Shown here: positions 55,646 through 63,959 of the stretch, piece by piece
How the letters are laid out: every line of letters begins with the position of its first letter
Position numbering within the stretch: the first letter of the stretch is position 1
DNA from: Bradyrhizobium sp. DOA9
GTDB lineage: Bacteria; Pseudomonadota; Alphaproteobacteria; Rhizobiales; Xanthobacteraceae
Assembly (NCBI RefSeq): GCF_000617845.2
Contig: NZ_DF820426.1
Location: 434,001 to 498,000, forward strand
Reading direction: 5' to 3'
Length of the DNA stretch: 64,000 bases
Made by a program: the position numbers and the translations under genes
The notes under the pieces: model-generated
What the model was told of the DNA's origin: nothing
The model's database searches: none
Seen by the model: the letters and a program-made list of their open reading frames with translations, nothing else

Positions 55646-55907
55646 GTCGTAGAGTGAACTCATTTTTGCAGTTAAGCTTCACTGCTGTTCATTTGATTTT
55701 CATGCGCGGTAAGATCGAGTTGGCGGTTCCCGCCTTTTGCGGCCCAAAGCGGCCGGCCAGACTGTGGCATTCGCAGCGCGGTTTCCCGCAAACGAGCTCG
55801 CCTGCAGTACAAAATCCGCCCATCTTCCAATATGCGTCGGCGCAAGGCATGCTCGGCTCCGCAGGATCCAGTCCTTCGAGCGACACACAAATGCGTGGAC
55901 GCGATGC

Positions 55908-55923
55908 TGGCATAGAGATTGCT
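55908..55923 (+). promoter_or_regulatory. Sigma-54 promoter of nifB-fdxN-nifZ
   Basis: TGGCATAGAGATTGCT has GG at 55909 and GC at 55921, ten bases apart. It lies 74 bases before the nifB start. It is only about 260 bases from an IS3 fragment, and no exact NifA site was found in the space between. Confidence 0.75.
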
Positions 55924-55996
55924 GATGCGCTTACAGAACTACGCTTGACCAACTGCAACTCTGCAATTCTATCCAGCCTCCAATGGGAATGACCGC

Positions 55997-56497
55997 ATGC
56001 ACGCTTCAGCTAAATACGGCACTAGCAGGATTGGCATGCTCGCTCGTCTCGGCGATACCATGCCGGCCATCGCCGGGCACAACGGCTGCGGCACTTCAGG
56101 CTGCGGCGGCCAGGCAAAGTGCAAATCGCAGACAAGTCAAGGGGATCTGCCGGCCCGCATCTGGGACAACGTGAAAGCCCACCCGCGCTATAGCGAGGAC
56201 GCGGATCATAACTACGCGCAAATGCACGTCGCTGTAGCGCCCGCTTGTAACATTCAGTGCAACTACTGCAATCGCAAATGCGACCGCACTTGCGAGCCGC
56301 GCCCGGGCGTGGTCAGTGAACCGCTATCGCAGGAACAAGCCGCCAAGAGGGCATTCGAGTTCGCCTCAATTCTCCCGCAGCTGACGGTGTTCGGAACCGC
56401 CTGCCCGGGCGATGCATTGGCGAATTCCGAGAGCACCTTCAAAATGTTCGAGTTAATCAAGAAAACGTCGTCCGGCAGCGCGATTTCGGTTGCTTGA
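55997..56497 (+). pseudogene. nifB: NifB, truncated to its N-terminal third
   Basis: NifB is the radical SAM enzyme that makes NifB-co, the precursor of FeMo-cofactor. The frame encodes HNGCGTSGCGGQAKC, IWDNVKAHPRYSEDADHNYA and the radical SAM motif VAPACNIQCNYCNRK. It continues with RPGVVSEPLSQEQAAKRAFE and LANSESTFKMFELIKKTSS, then ends GSAISVA. The protein normally has about 490-510 residues; 166 remain. Residues after NRK (CDRTCEP for YDCANES) and GTACPGD for GIAGPGD have also changed. The deletion joins the stump directly to the fdxN start. It cannot be functional. Confidence 0.88.
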
Positions 56498-56507
56498 GGA
56501 GACATCC

Positions 56508-56741
56508 ATGCCATTCAAGATCATATCCTCTCAATGTACGAGCTGCTCCGCGTGCGAGCTGGAATGCCCGAATGCAGCCATTTTCGAGCACCGAGGCACG
56601 TTCGCAATCGATCCAAAGAAGTGCACTGAGTGCATCGGGCACTTCGACCAGCCGCAATGTGTGGCCGTTTGTCCGGTCGACAGAACATGCATCATCGATA
56701 CCTCGCTGCCGCGCTACCAGGCACCTGCTCGGAGCGCATGA
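56508..56741 (+). CDS. fdxN: Ferredoxin FdxN (FrxA)
   Basis: A 77-residue bacterial-type ferredoxin. Cysteines occur as CTSCSACELECPNAA near 10-24 and CTECIGHFDQPQC, then VCPVDRTC, near 39-59. This is the pattern of the [4Fe-4S] ferredoxins encoded behind nifB in rhizobia. It is needed for electron flow to nitrogenase in some species. The ATG at 56508 follows GAGGAGA. It is intact and sits ten bases after the truncated nifB frame, so the nifB promoter can still drive it. Confidence 0.92.
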   Translation: MPFKIISSQCTSCSACELECPNAAIFEHRGTFAIDPKKCTECIGHFDQPQCVAVCPVDRTCIIDTSLPRYQAPARSA

Positions 56742-56792
56742 AATCGCGCAGCCCGTTGGCCGCTCCGCGGCTGTAGCGACGGGAGCCTCCCT

Positions 56793-57080
56793 ATGAACAA
56801 CGACGCGTACGACGGCGAGGAGGTCGAACTGACCGCACCGCCGTTCTTCCGCTATGGTGAGAAGGTGCGGGCGACGCGTACCATTTGAAATGATGGGACG
56901 TTTGCCGGCAAAGAGATAGGCGACATTATCGCTATGAAGTGCGAAATCGGCTACGTCGTGTCCATCGGCGCCTTCCTCCAGAGATACTACATCTATGCGT
57001 TGATTTTCATGCAGAGGCCACCGCGTCGGAATGAGGTGCAAGGAGCTCGACCGCGTTGCGCCGAGCGACAGCGTTCATGA
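56793..57080 (+). pseudogene. nifZ: NifZ with an in-frame stop
   Basis: NifZ assists P-cluster maturation. The frame reads EVELTAPPFFRYGEKVRATR, then TI and a TGA at 56886-56888 where the family has an arginine codon. Beyond it the same frame continues NDGTFAGKEIGDIIAMKCEI and GYVVSIGAFLQRYYIYALIF without interruption. The end (RRNEVQGARPRC) has lost family similarity by a slip. An otherwise readable frame with one nonsense codon suggests recent loss. Confidence 0.85.
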
Positions 57081-58091
57081 TGCCGCACCGGCCATTGACT
57101 GTCGATGCCGCCCCTGACTCATACACTCAACGCGCAGTTTGCCGACATTTAAGGGCCTCAGCCGGATTGCGCAACGACTGCTTCTCTTCCAAGGCCTCAG
57201 CTGACGATTTTCTCGCCGGCCCCGGCCAATGGGCGAATTACATTGCAGTGGGGCGCTCTGATGCGCGCTTGCCCAATTGAGCGAGGGGGGGGGGCGCTGA
57301 GTCGCTTCCGGGACAACGCCTCCTGCCGCGCGGGGCTTGATAATGATGTCGAGGGCCACAGACAGACCCGAGCTGAACGACTCGGCGCATCTGGACGCCT
57401 TTAGTTGCAGCGAGTGTCCGGACGATCCGCTTTGACGCTGCCGCGATCACGCCCTGCAGGTACTGGCTGAAAGCCGCAGCACCAGATATTCTCCTCGTTC
57501 TGAAGTCGAGACTTATGTGCTGCATGCGCCGGCGTCCAGCTGCTGCGCTGGATTAAACGGGAGGCACAAATACGTTTTAAGCACAATAGCAGGCGAATGT
57601 AGGTTCGATCAGGTCCGGCGAGCACGTCCGGGGTTCGACGCGCGGCGGTGCCTCCGCGGCAGAAAGAGTGGGCCCGCCTGCACAGACTTCCCGTGCTTTC
57701 CTGACCAATGACTAGCCAACAGGGCTTTCGCGATAGGGCACGCACTCGTCAGCCCATACGAGGACGACCAGGGATGTACCAGAGCATTAGCGCGGTCAGT
57801 CGCCGCCGCATCGACATCGGCTCGCTTTATCCCGTCGGCTTGTCGTTGGTGCGGCGAGGCGCACCAGAACGTGACGGACGCCCTGCCATCCGGACGGCGC
57901 CTCACGCTCGCCTTGCGGCAGGACTCTGGTGCGCACGGCCAGCCGAAACACGCAATTTTCTCTACTCCGCAGAGCAACTTGTCTGATACCTAATAGCGCC
58001 CTGGCTTCTCTGGCTGCGGCGCAGCTTGCAACGCCGGAGTGGCCCAACCGCTTTGCGAGCTCGCTCGGCACCTTAGTCCGTGCGCAGGCAA
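57081..58091. other. nifZ-nifH spacer without a recognised gene
   Basis: About 1 kb. Short frames on both strands lack motifs. A run of ten G residues lies at 57285-57294. No TGT-N10-ACA site was found upstream of the nifH promoter. Confidence 0.5.
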
Positions 58092-58107
58092 CGGCACATC
58101 AATTGCA
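58092..58107 (+). promoter_or_regulatory. Sigma-54 promoter of nifH
   Basis: CGGCACATCAATTGCA has GG at 58093 and GC at 58105 with ten bases between. It is about 145 bases before the ATG. It shares the leading CGGCAC with the nifD promoter. Confidence 0.8.
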
Positions 58108-58250
58108 ATCTCGATGCAGCAACACGGTGGGGGATGAGATTCGCCTGGCGGCTCGATACCCCTACCGAACCAGCGGGTCACTACGTCTGAGAAGACCCAC
58201 TTTCACGCGAGAAGCGCGGTACCACTGACCGCCGCTAGATGGAGTATAAC

Positions 58251-59135
58251 ATGTCGTCACTGAGACAAATCGCATTCTACGGCAAAGGTGGTATCGGAAA
58301 ATCGACCACGTCACAGAACACGCTCGCGGCGCTTGCCGAGATGGGTCACAAGATCCTGATCGTCGGCTGCGATCCCAAGGCGGACTCGACCCGCCTGATC
58401 CTGCACGCCAAGGCGCAGGACACCATTCTGAGCCTCGCGGCCAACGCCGGCAGCGTCGAGGACCTCGAGATCGAGGACGTCATGAAGGTCGGCTACAAGG
58501 GCATCCGCTGCGTCGAGTCCGGCGGTCCGGAGCCCGGCGTCGGCTGCGCCGGCCGTGGCGTTATCACCTCGATCAACTTCCTGGAAGAGAACGGCGCCTA
58601 TGAGGACATCGACTACGTCTCCTACGACGTGCTCGGCGACGTCGTCTGTGGGGGCTTCGCAATGCCGATCCGCGAAAACAAGGCGCAGGAGATCTACATC
58701 GTGATGTCCGGGGAAATGATGGCAATGTACGCGGCGAACAACATCTCCAAGGGCATTCTCAAATACGCCAATTCCGGCGGCGTGCGCCTCGGCGGCCTGG
58801 TCTGCAACGAACGCCAGACCGACAAGGAGCTGGAGCTCGCGGAAGCGCTGGCCAAGAAGCTCGGCACCCAGCTGATCTGCTTCGTGCCGCGCGACAACAT
58901 CGTACAGCACGCCGAGCTGCGCCGCATGACGGTGCTGGAATATGCGCCGGACTCCAAGCAGGCAGATCACTATCGAAATCTTGCATCAAGGATCCACAAC
59001 AACAAAGGGAAAGGCGTCGTTCCGGTCCCGATCGGCATGGACGAACTTGAGGATATGCTGATGGAACATGGCATCATGAAAGCAGTGGACGAGAGTCAGA
59101 TCGGCAAAACCGCCGCGCAGCTTGCGACGCCATAA
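58251..59135 (+). CDS. nifH: Nitrogenase iron protein (dinitrogenase reductase)
   Basis: The Fe protein dimer carries one [4Fe-4S] cluster and passes electrons to NifDK with ATP hydrolysis. The 294-residue protein shows the P-loop FYGKGGIGKSTTSQN, VGCDPKADSTRLIL, GGPEPGVGCAGRGVI with the first cluster cysteine and the ADP-ribosylation arginine, and DVLGDVVCGGFAMPI with the second. It ends DELEDMLMEHGIMK and QIGKTAAQLATP. The ATG at 58251 follows GGAG by eight bases. It is separated from nifDK by about 35 kb here, as is typical in Bradyrhizobium where nifH stands apart. A perfect terminator hairpin follows. Confidence 0.98.
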   Translation: MSSLRQIAFYGKGGIGKSTTSQNTLAALAEMGHKILIVGCDPKADSTRLILHAKAQDTILSLAANAGSVEDLEIEDVMKVGYKGIRCVESGGPEPGVGCAGRGVITSINFLEENGAYEDIDYVSYDVLGDVVCGGFAMPIRENKAQEIYIVMSGEMMAMYAANNISKGILKYANSGGVRLGGLVCNERQTDKELELAEALAKKLGTQLICFVPRDNIVQHAELRRMTVLEYAPDSKQADHYRNLASRIHNNKGKGVVPVPIGMDELEDMLMEHGIMKAVDESQIGKTAAQLATP

Positions 59136-59142
59136 GCATCCT

Positions 59143-59171
59143 GCCGGCCTCCTCGCCCAGGGGAGGCCGGC
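59143..59171 (+). terminator. Hairpin after nifH
   Basis: GCCGGCCTCC and GGAGGCCGGC form a perfect ten-base stem with a nine-base loop, seven bases past the nifH stop. No T-run follows; it may end or stabilise the nifH message. Confidence 0.65.
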
Positions 59172-59289
59172 GATACGGCGGGCCTGGATAGGCTGGGATA
59201 CACTCTTTGACCAAGAGGCAACCCCATAAAATCGACGCATCGGGCCCAGTATCACCTCAGCCGAAGTCGTAGTGCAACAGGGCGGATTC

Positions 59290-59876
59290 GACGTCTAGCC
59301 TGCCGATAGTACGCAGTCTGGCCGAGGCCGACCTGAGCGCCGAAGACGATGTCGATCGTCATACACTCGCCTCAATCTTGGTCGTGCTGCATTAGATGGC
59401 GGCTCGATCGTAGAGAGCATTGTCCTTCCCGAGAACGCCCTTAAAGCGCTCCTCGCCTGCCACGTCCCAAGGGCCCCGGTTGGCACCTTCACGTGGGCAT
59501 CAACCTCGGACGCCGATCAGGAGACCGTCGTGCTTCGCGGCCTCCTGCTTGCGCAGCGCTCGACGATCGGCGACGTCGGCTATTAAGCCGGCAGCAATAG
59601 TGGCCCGACGCGCAATGGAGCCGAACCACATCTGTCAGGATTCCGGACTGCGCGAGCGTCCGGCGCTTTTGCGCCTCCTGACGCGCCATTTTGCACCACT
59701 GACTGTCTGGAACACCGCAAATATGCGCTCAAGCCATTCTTCTATCGCCTACTCTGCGAAAGAGGCGCCTCCGGCGAGGTGCACCATGTCGGTTTGCACG
59801 CAATGCTGCTTCAGGCGCCGCTTCGACAAGGAGAGCGGCGAGAGCCGCTTGCCTCACGCAAATCGGACCGTTAACG
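59290..59876 (+). pseudogene. nifQ: NifQ remnant
   Basis: NifQ supplies molybdenum for FeMo-cofactor. Family text is spread over three frames: ETVVLRGLLLAQRSTIGD, VARRAMEPNHICQDSGLRER, LLRLLTRHFAPLTVWNTANM, KPFFYRLLCE, and the cysteine motif CTMSVCTQC followed by DKESGESRLP. The expected CX4CX2CX5C cluster site is broken at its last cysteine by slips. Several indels and stops show advanced decay. It lies between nifH and the nifW remnant. Confidence 0.8.
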
Positions 59877-60182
59877 ATGCGACTGTGCCTCAAGCGATGG
59901 GGAGTCTGGCACAGCGACACAAGAATTCCGCCACCTGCGCGGTGCCGGCCCTGTCTGACACGCTAGCACGTCATTCTCGCTGAGTGGCTAACGTCCCGAA
60001 ATCGCGGCGAGTCACAAGCAATCTGCTTGCCGGGGATTCTGTGACCCGCCTCGATCGCGCACGTCCACCGCCGTACCGCCAAATTCACGCTCCTTTCCGG
60101 GCTCGCCCCCTTGCGACAGATGTGTGTTGCCACTGTCGCAACCATCTGTCGAGACCTCGCAAATGTTGTGACTAATCATCGT

Positions 60183-60480
60183 ACAGCTCAGCAAGGCGGC
60201 ATCTGCCGAAGATTCCTTCGCATTATTCGACGTCGACTACGATCCGAAGGTGGTCAACTTGGCCCGCTATTCTCGGACGAATGGGTCAGTATCTCGCTAG
60301 GCAGGATTTCGCTGGTGCGGCGGATGCGATCGTCGCGAAATGGTACAAGACTGTCCTCGAGCGCGCTTATGCAGACTTCGTCATTTCGCCGCCCATTGAA
60401 CGGCGCGTGTTTCAAAGTTCCGACGGATGCTGTCGCGCCGCAACGACGCCTGTGCCTGAGTTGGTGGATCCGCACACTCA
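60183..60480 (+). pseudogene. nifW: NifW remnant
   Basis: NifW protects or matures the MoFe protein. One frame gives SAEDSFALFDVDYDPKVVNL, then a slip at about 60270 moves to MGQYLARQDFAGAADAIVAK and LERAYADFVISPPIERRVFQ. A further slip removes the conserved KVLKE end. Two indels disrupt an otherwise well-preserved gene. Confidence 0.85.
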
Positions 60481-60588
60481 AATAGACCGCATTGCCGCAT
60501 TCTCTACCGCGCTGCGCTGCCTACTCACTACATCCGCTGCCTAACCGAGATTTTGTACCACCTTCTCTGAATACCACGGTGTTTGAGT

Positions 60589-60604
60589 TGGTATGACAAT
60601 TGCT
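60589..60604 (+). promoter_or_regulatory. Sigma-54 promoter of fixABCX
   Basis: TGGTATGACAATTGCT has GG at 60590 and GC at 60602, ten bases apart, 45 bases before fixA. No exact NifA site lies in the 200 bases upstream, which are occupied by the nifW remnant. Confidence 0.78.
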
Positions 60605-60648
60605 GTTCCCTGCTGAACCGAGTGTGGAGAATAGCTTTGGAGAAGATC

Positions 60649-61500
60649 ATGCGCCTGATCGTCTGCCTCAAGCAGGTACCAGACTCCGGACAAATCCGCG
60701 TCCATCCCGTGACTAACACGATTATGCGTCAGGGCGTTCCAACCATCATCAACCCCTACGATCTCTTTGCATTGGAAGCCGCCCTTGAATTGCGCGATCA
60801 GTTCGGCGGCGAGGTCACGGTGCTGACCATGGGCCCGCCTTCAGCCGAGGACAGTCTACGCAAGGCGCTGACCTTCGGCGCCGATCGTGCGGTGCTCCTG
60901 ACAGATCGACTTTTCGCCGGCGCTGATACGCTAGCCACCACCCACGCGCTGGCGACCGCCATCCGCAAGCTCGAGGCCGAGTTCGGCGCGCCCGATCTCG
61001 TCTTCACGGGCAAGCAAACCATCGACGGCGACACCGCACAAGTCGGCCCAGGACTCGCTAAGCGGCTTCGTCTATCTCAGCTTACCTATGTTAGCAAGAT
61101 TGTCGCGCTGGACTTGCAAGCTCGCACTATCGATGTCGAGCGACGCTCCGAGGGCGGCGTCCAGCTGCTGCGGACTCGGCTTCCGTGCCTGATCACTATG
61201 CTGGAGGCGACGAACCAGATACGCCGCGGCGCGATGACCGATGCGCTGCGCGCGGCGCGCGCAGCAATCCTGAAATGGAACGCGCAGGAGGCTGGCGTTG
61301 ATGACACTACAAAGTGCGGCTTGCGCGGTTCGCCCACCATCGTCAAGCGCGTTTTCGCACCCGCTGTCCGCAAGGAGAAAGCCACGTTGATTGAGCCTGA
61401 TGAGCGGCCAGCCCATGCACTGATCGCTGCCGTCTTCGAACGCCAGCCCGCGCTCGCGATGGAGCTCACGGCCATTGAGGTAAAGAAGGAGGCGACATGA
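60649..61500 (+). CDS. fixA: Electron transfer flavoprotein beta subunit FixA
   Basis: FixA and FixB form an ETF-like flavoprotein that, with FixC and FixX, bifurcates electrons to supply low-potential reductant to nitrogenase. The 283-residue protein shows MRLIVCLKQVPDSGQIRVHP, TIINPYDLFALEAALELRDQ, LTMGPPSAEDSLRKALTFGA, DLVFTGKQTIDGDTAQVGPG and LPCLITMLEATNQIRRGAM. The ATG at 60649 is preferred over an upstream in-frame start; GGAGAAG lies just before it. Its stop overlaps the fixB start as ATGA, indicating translational coupling. Confidence 0.96.
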   Translation: MRLIVCLKQVPDSGQIRVHPVTNTIMRQGVPTIINPYDLFALEAALELRDQFGGEVTVLTMGPPSAEDSLRKALTFGADRAVLLTDRLFAGADTLATTHALATAIRKLEAEFGAPDLVFTGKQTIDGDTAQVGPGLAKRLRLSQLTYVSKIVALDLQARTIDVERRSEGGVQLLRTRLPCLITMLEATNQIRRGAMTDALRAARAAILKWNAQEAGVDDTTKCGLRGSPTIVKRVFAPAVRKEKATLIEPDERPAHALIAAVFERQPALAMELTAIEVKKEAT

Positions 61501-62639
61501 GCACTGCACCCAAAACTGGCGCTTCACCTTCAAGCCGCCCCGCGACAAAGACGCAGCTATCAGAACGATTCAAAGCCTACAAGCATGTCTGGGTCTTTAT
61601 CGAGCAGGAACGCGGCCAGGTCCACCCTGTGTCCTGGGAATTGATGGGTGCTGGCCGCAAGCTTGCCGACAAGCTCAACGTTGATCTCGCCGCGGTTGTG
61701 ATCGGGCCAAAAGGCAAGGCGTCACAGGCCGCCGCGGCCGACTCCTTCTGCTACGGCGCCGACCTCGTCTACATGGTCGCCGATACACTGCTCGCACATT
61801 ATCGCAACGAGCCCTACACCAAGGCACTCACCGAGCTCGTCAACACCTACAAGCCCGAAGTCTTGTTACTGGGGGCGACCACGCTGGGCCGCGATTTAGC
61901 GGGTTCGGTCGCGACGACACTGCTCACCGGTCTAACCGCCGACTGTACAGCGCTCGACGTCGACCCCGACGGCTCGCTCGCCGCGACCCGTCCGACCTTC
62001 GGTGGCTCCCTGCTCTGCACGATCTACACGCTCAATTATCGTCCACAGATGGCTACAGTCCGCCCGCGCGTGATGCCCGCACCCAAACGTAGCGCGAGGC
62101 CGATCGGCCGCATCATCAGCCGGCCGCTCGGGCTTGTCGAAGACGACATCCTAACGAAGGTTCTGTCGTTCCTACCCGATCACGATTCCGCAGGATCAAC
62201 TCTCGCTTATGCCGATGTTGTCGTTGCCGGAGGCCTGGGCCTGGGTTCGTCCGAGAATTTTCGACTTGCGCGCCAGCTCGCCGCCGTGCTTGGGGGGGAT
62301 TTTGGTTGCTCGCGGCCGCTGGTGCAAAAGGGTTGGGTCACCTCTGACCGGCAGATCGGCCAGACTGGCAAGACTATCCGCCCAAAGCTGTACATCGCCG
62401 CCGGGATCTCCGGAGCTGTTCAGCATCGAGTTGGTGTCGAAGGCGCCGACCTGATTGTCGCCATCAACACTGATAGGAACGCGCCTATTTTTGATTTCGC
62501 GCACTTGGGCATCGTTACCGACGCAATCCAATTTCTGCCGGCCTTGACCGCTGCGTTCCGTGCCCGGCTGTCATTACGCTCGCGCGACAAGGTCGCGAGT
62601 TCAGACAAGGAGAGCCCTCGTGGTCACAGAAAGATTTGA
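61497..62639 (+). CDS. fixB: Electron transfer flavoprotein alpha subunit FixB
   Basis: Partner of FixA in the FixABCX complex. The 380-residue protein has KHVWVFIEQERGQVHPVSWE, SFCYGADLVYMVADTLL, EVLLLGATTLGRDLAGSVAT and the C-terminal FAD-binding segment VVAGGLGLGSSENFRLARQL, GQTGKTIRPKLYIAAGISGA, VQHRVGVEGADLIVAINTD. The gene overlaps fixA by four bases and fixC by 20 bases. It is complete. Confidence 0.96.
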   Translation: MSTAPKTGASPSSRPATKTQLSERFKAYKHVWVFIEQERGQVHPVSWELMGAGRKLADKLNVDLAAVVIGPKGKASQAAAADSFCYGADLVYMVADTLLAHYRNEPYTKALTELVNTYKPEVLLLGATTLGRDLAGSVATTLLTGLTADCTALDVDPDGSLAATRPTFGGSLLCTIYTLNYRPQMATVRPRVMPAPKRSARPIGRIISRPLGLVEDDILTKVLSFLPDHDSAGSTLAYADVVVAGGLGLGSSENFRLARQLAAVLGGDFGCSRPLVQKGWVTSDRQIGQTGKTIRPKLYIAAGISGAVQHRVGVEGADLIVAINTDRNAPIFDFAHLGIVTDAIQFLPALTAAFRARLSLRSRDKVASSDKESPRGHRKI

Positions 62640-63927
62640 CACCATCGTCGTCGGTGCAGGCATGGCCGGCAATGCGGCAGCGCTGATGCTTGCCAAACGC
62701 GGCCTGAAGGTCCTCCAGCTCGAGCGCGGCGAATATCCGGGGTCGAAGAACGTGCAGGGTGCGATCCTCTATGCCGATATGCTGGAGCCGCTGATCCCCA
62801 ATTTTCGTGAGGATGCGCCGCTAGAGAGGCATCTGATCGAACAGCGCTTCTGGATGATGGATGACCGTTCGCACACAGGCCTGCACTACCGCTCCGACGA
62901 CTTCAACGAGGAGAAGCCCAACCGCTATACTATCATCCGCGCACAGTTCGACAGGTGGTTCTCGCAGAAGGTCCGCGAAGCGGGCGCCACGGTACTATGC
63001 GAAACAACAGCCACCGCGCTTGTGCAGGATGCCGAGGGCAAGGTGATAGGCGTGCGGACTGACCGCGCCGACGGGGAGGTCCATGCGGACACCATCGTCC
63101 TTGCGGAAGGTGTCAACGGCCTCCTTGGCACGCGAGCCGGCCTGCGCAAGCGGCCGGCACCGGACTCGGTAGCACTCGCCGTGAAGGAGATGCACTTTCT
63201 GCCCCGCGAGACCATCGAGGCCCGCTTCAATATTAAGGGCGATGAGGGCGTCGTCATCGAAGCAGCGGGGACCATCTCCTGCGGCATGACGGGCTTGGGC
63301 TTCATCTACGCCAACAAGGAATGCATTTCGCTCGGCATCGGCTGCCTCGTCGCGGACTTCCAGCGCTCTGGCGAAACGCCGTATGGTCTGCTTGATCGAT
63401 TCAAGCGCCATCCTTCCGTCGCACCGCTGATCGACGGTTCGGAGGTAAAGGAATACGCCGCGCATCTCATTCCGGAGGGTGGCTTTAAGGCTATCCCGCA
63501 GCTCTATGGCGAGGGTTGGGTCGTGGTGGGCGACGCCGCTCAGTTCAATAACTCTATTCATCGCGAAGGCTCTAATCTCGCAATGACATCAGGGCGGATC
63601 GCCGCCGAGGCGATCATCCAGATCAAGTCGCGCGGCGACCCGATGACAGGGAGGAACCTGTCGCTTTATGAAACGATACTGAACCAGTCGTTCGTCATCA
63701 AGGATCTAAGGAAGTACAAGGATATGCCGGCGCTGTTGCACACCCACTCGCAAAACTTCTTTCTGACCTATCCAGAGCTCGTCTCGAAATCGCTACAAAA
63801 CTTCTTGCGAGTCGACGGGACATTGAAAGCCGAAAAGGAAGCGGCGTCATTAAGATCCTTCGTCAAGGCGCGCTCGTGGACTGGGCTACTCGCCGACGCC
63901 GTCCGGCTTGCGCGCGCTTGGCGCTAA
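62620..63927 (+). CDS. fixC: Flavoprotein FixC (ETF-quinone oxidoreductase-like)
   Basis: FixC carries FAD and links FixAB to quinone. The 435-residue protein starts with the FAD-binding motif VVGAGMAGNAAALMLAKRGL, continues LQLERGEYPGSKNVQGAILY, and shows VVVGDAAQFNNSIHREGSNL near 305. It ends KARSWTGLLADAVRLARAW. The GTG at 62620 is chosen as start because AAGGAG lies eight bases upstream and the resulting length fits the family. It overlaps fixB by 20 bases. Confidence 0.95.
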   Translation: MVTERFDTIVVGAGMAGNAAALMLAKRGLKVLQLERGEYPGSKNVQGAILYADMLEPLIPNFREDAPLERHLIEQRFWMMDDRSHTGLHYRSDDFNEEKPNRYTIIRAQFDRWFSQKVREAGATVLCETTATALVQDAEGKVIGVRTDRADGEVHADTIVLAEGVNGLLGTRAGLRKRPAPDSVALAVKEMHFLPRETIEARFNIKGDEGVVIEAAGTISCGMTGLGFIYANKECISLGIGCLVADFQRSGETPYGLLDRFKRHPSVAPLIDGSEVKEYAAHLIPEGGFKAIPQLYGEGWVVVGDAAQFNNSIHREGSNLAMTSGRIAAEAIIQIKSRGDPMTGRNLSLYETILNQSFVIKDLRKYKDMPALLHTHSQNFFLTYPELVSKSLQNFLRVDGTLKAEKEAASLRSFVKARSWTGLLADAVRLARAWR

Positions 63928-63959
63928 GCAGTCTGTCACATCACACTGAGGGGCAAACA

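Noticed and set aside
58030..58060. Alternative nifH sigma-54 element (TGGCTGCGGCGCAGCT)
   Set aside because: Spacing is correct but the -12 block reads CAGC instead of TTGC, and a much better element lies at 58092.
58311..58970. 219-codon reverse-strand frame opposite nifH
   Set aside because: Antisense shadow of nifH without a ribosome site or motif.
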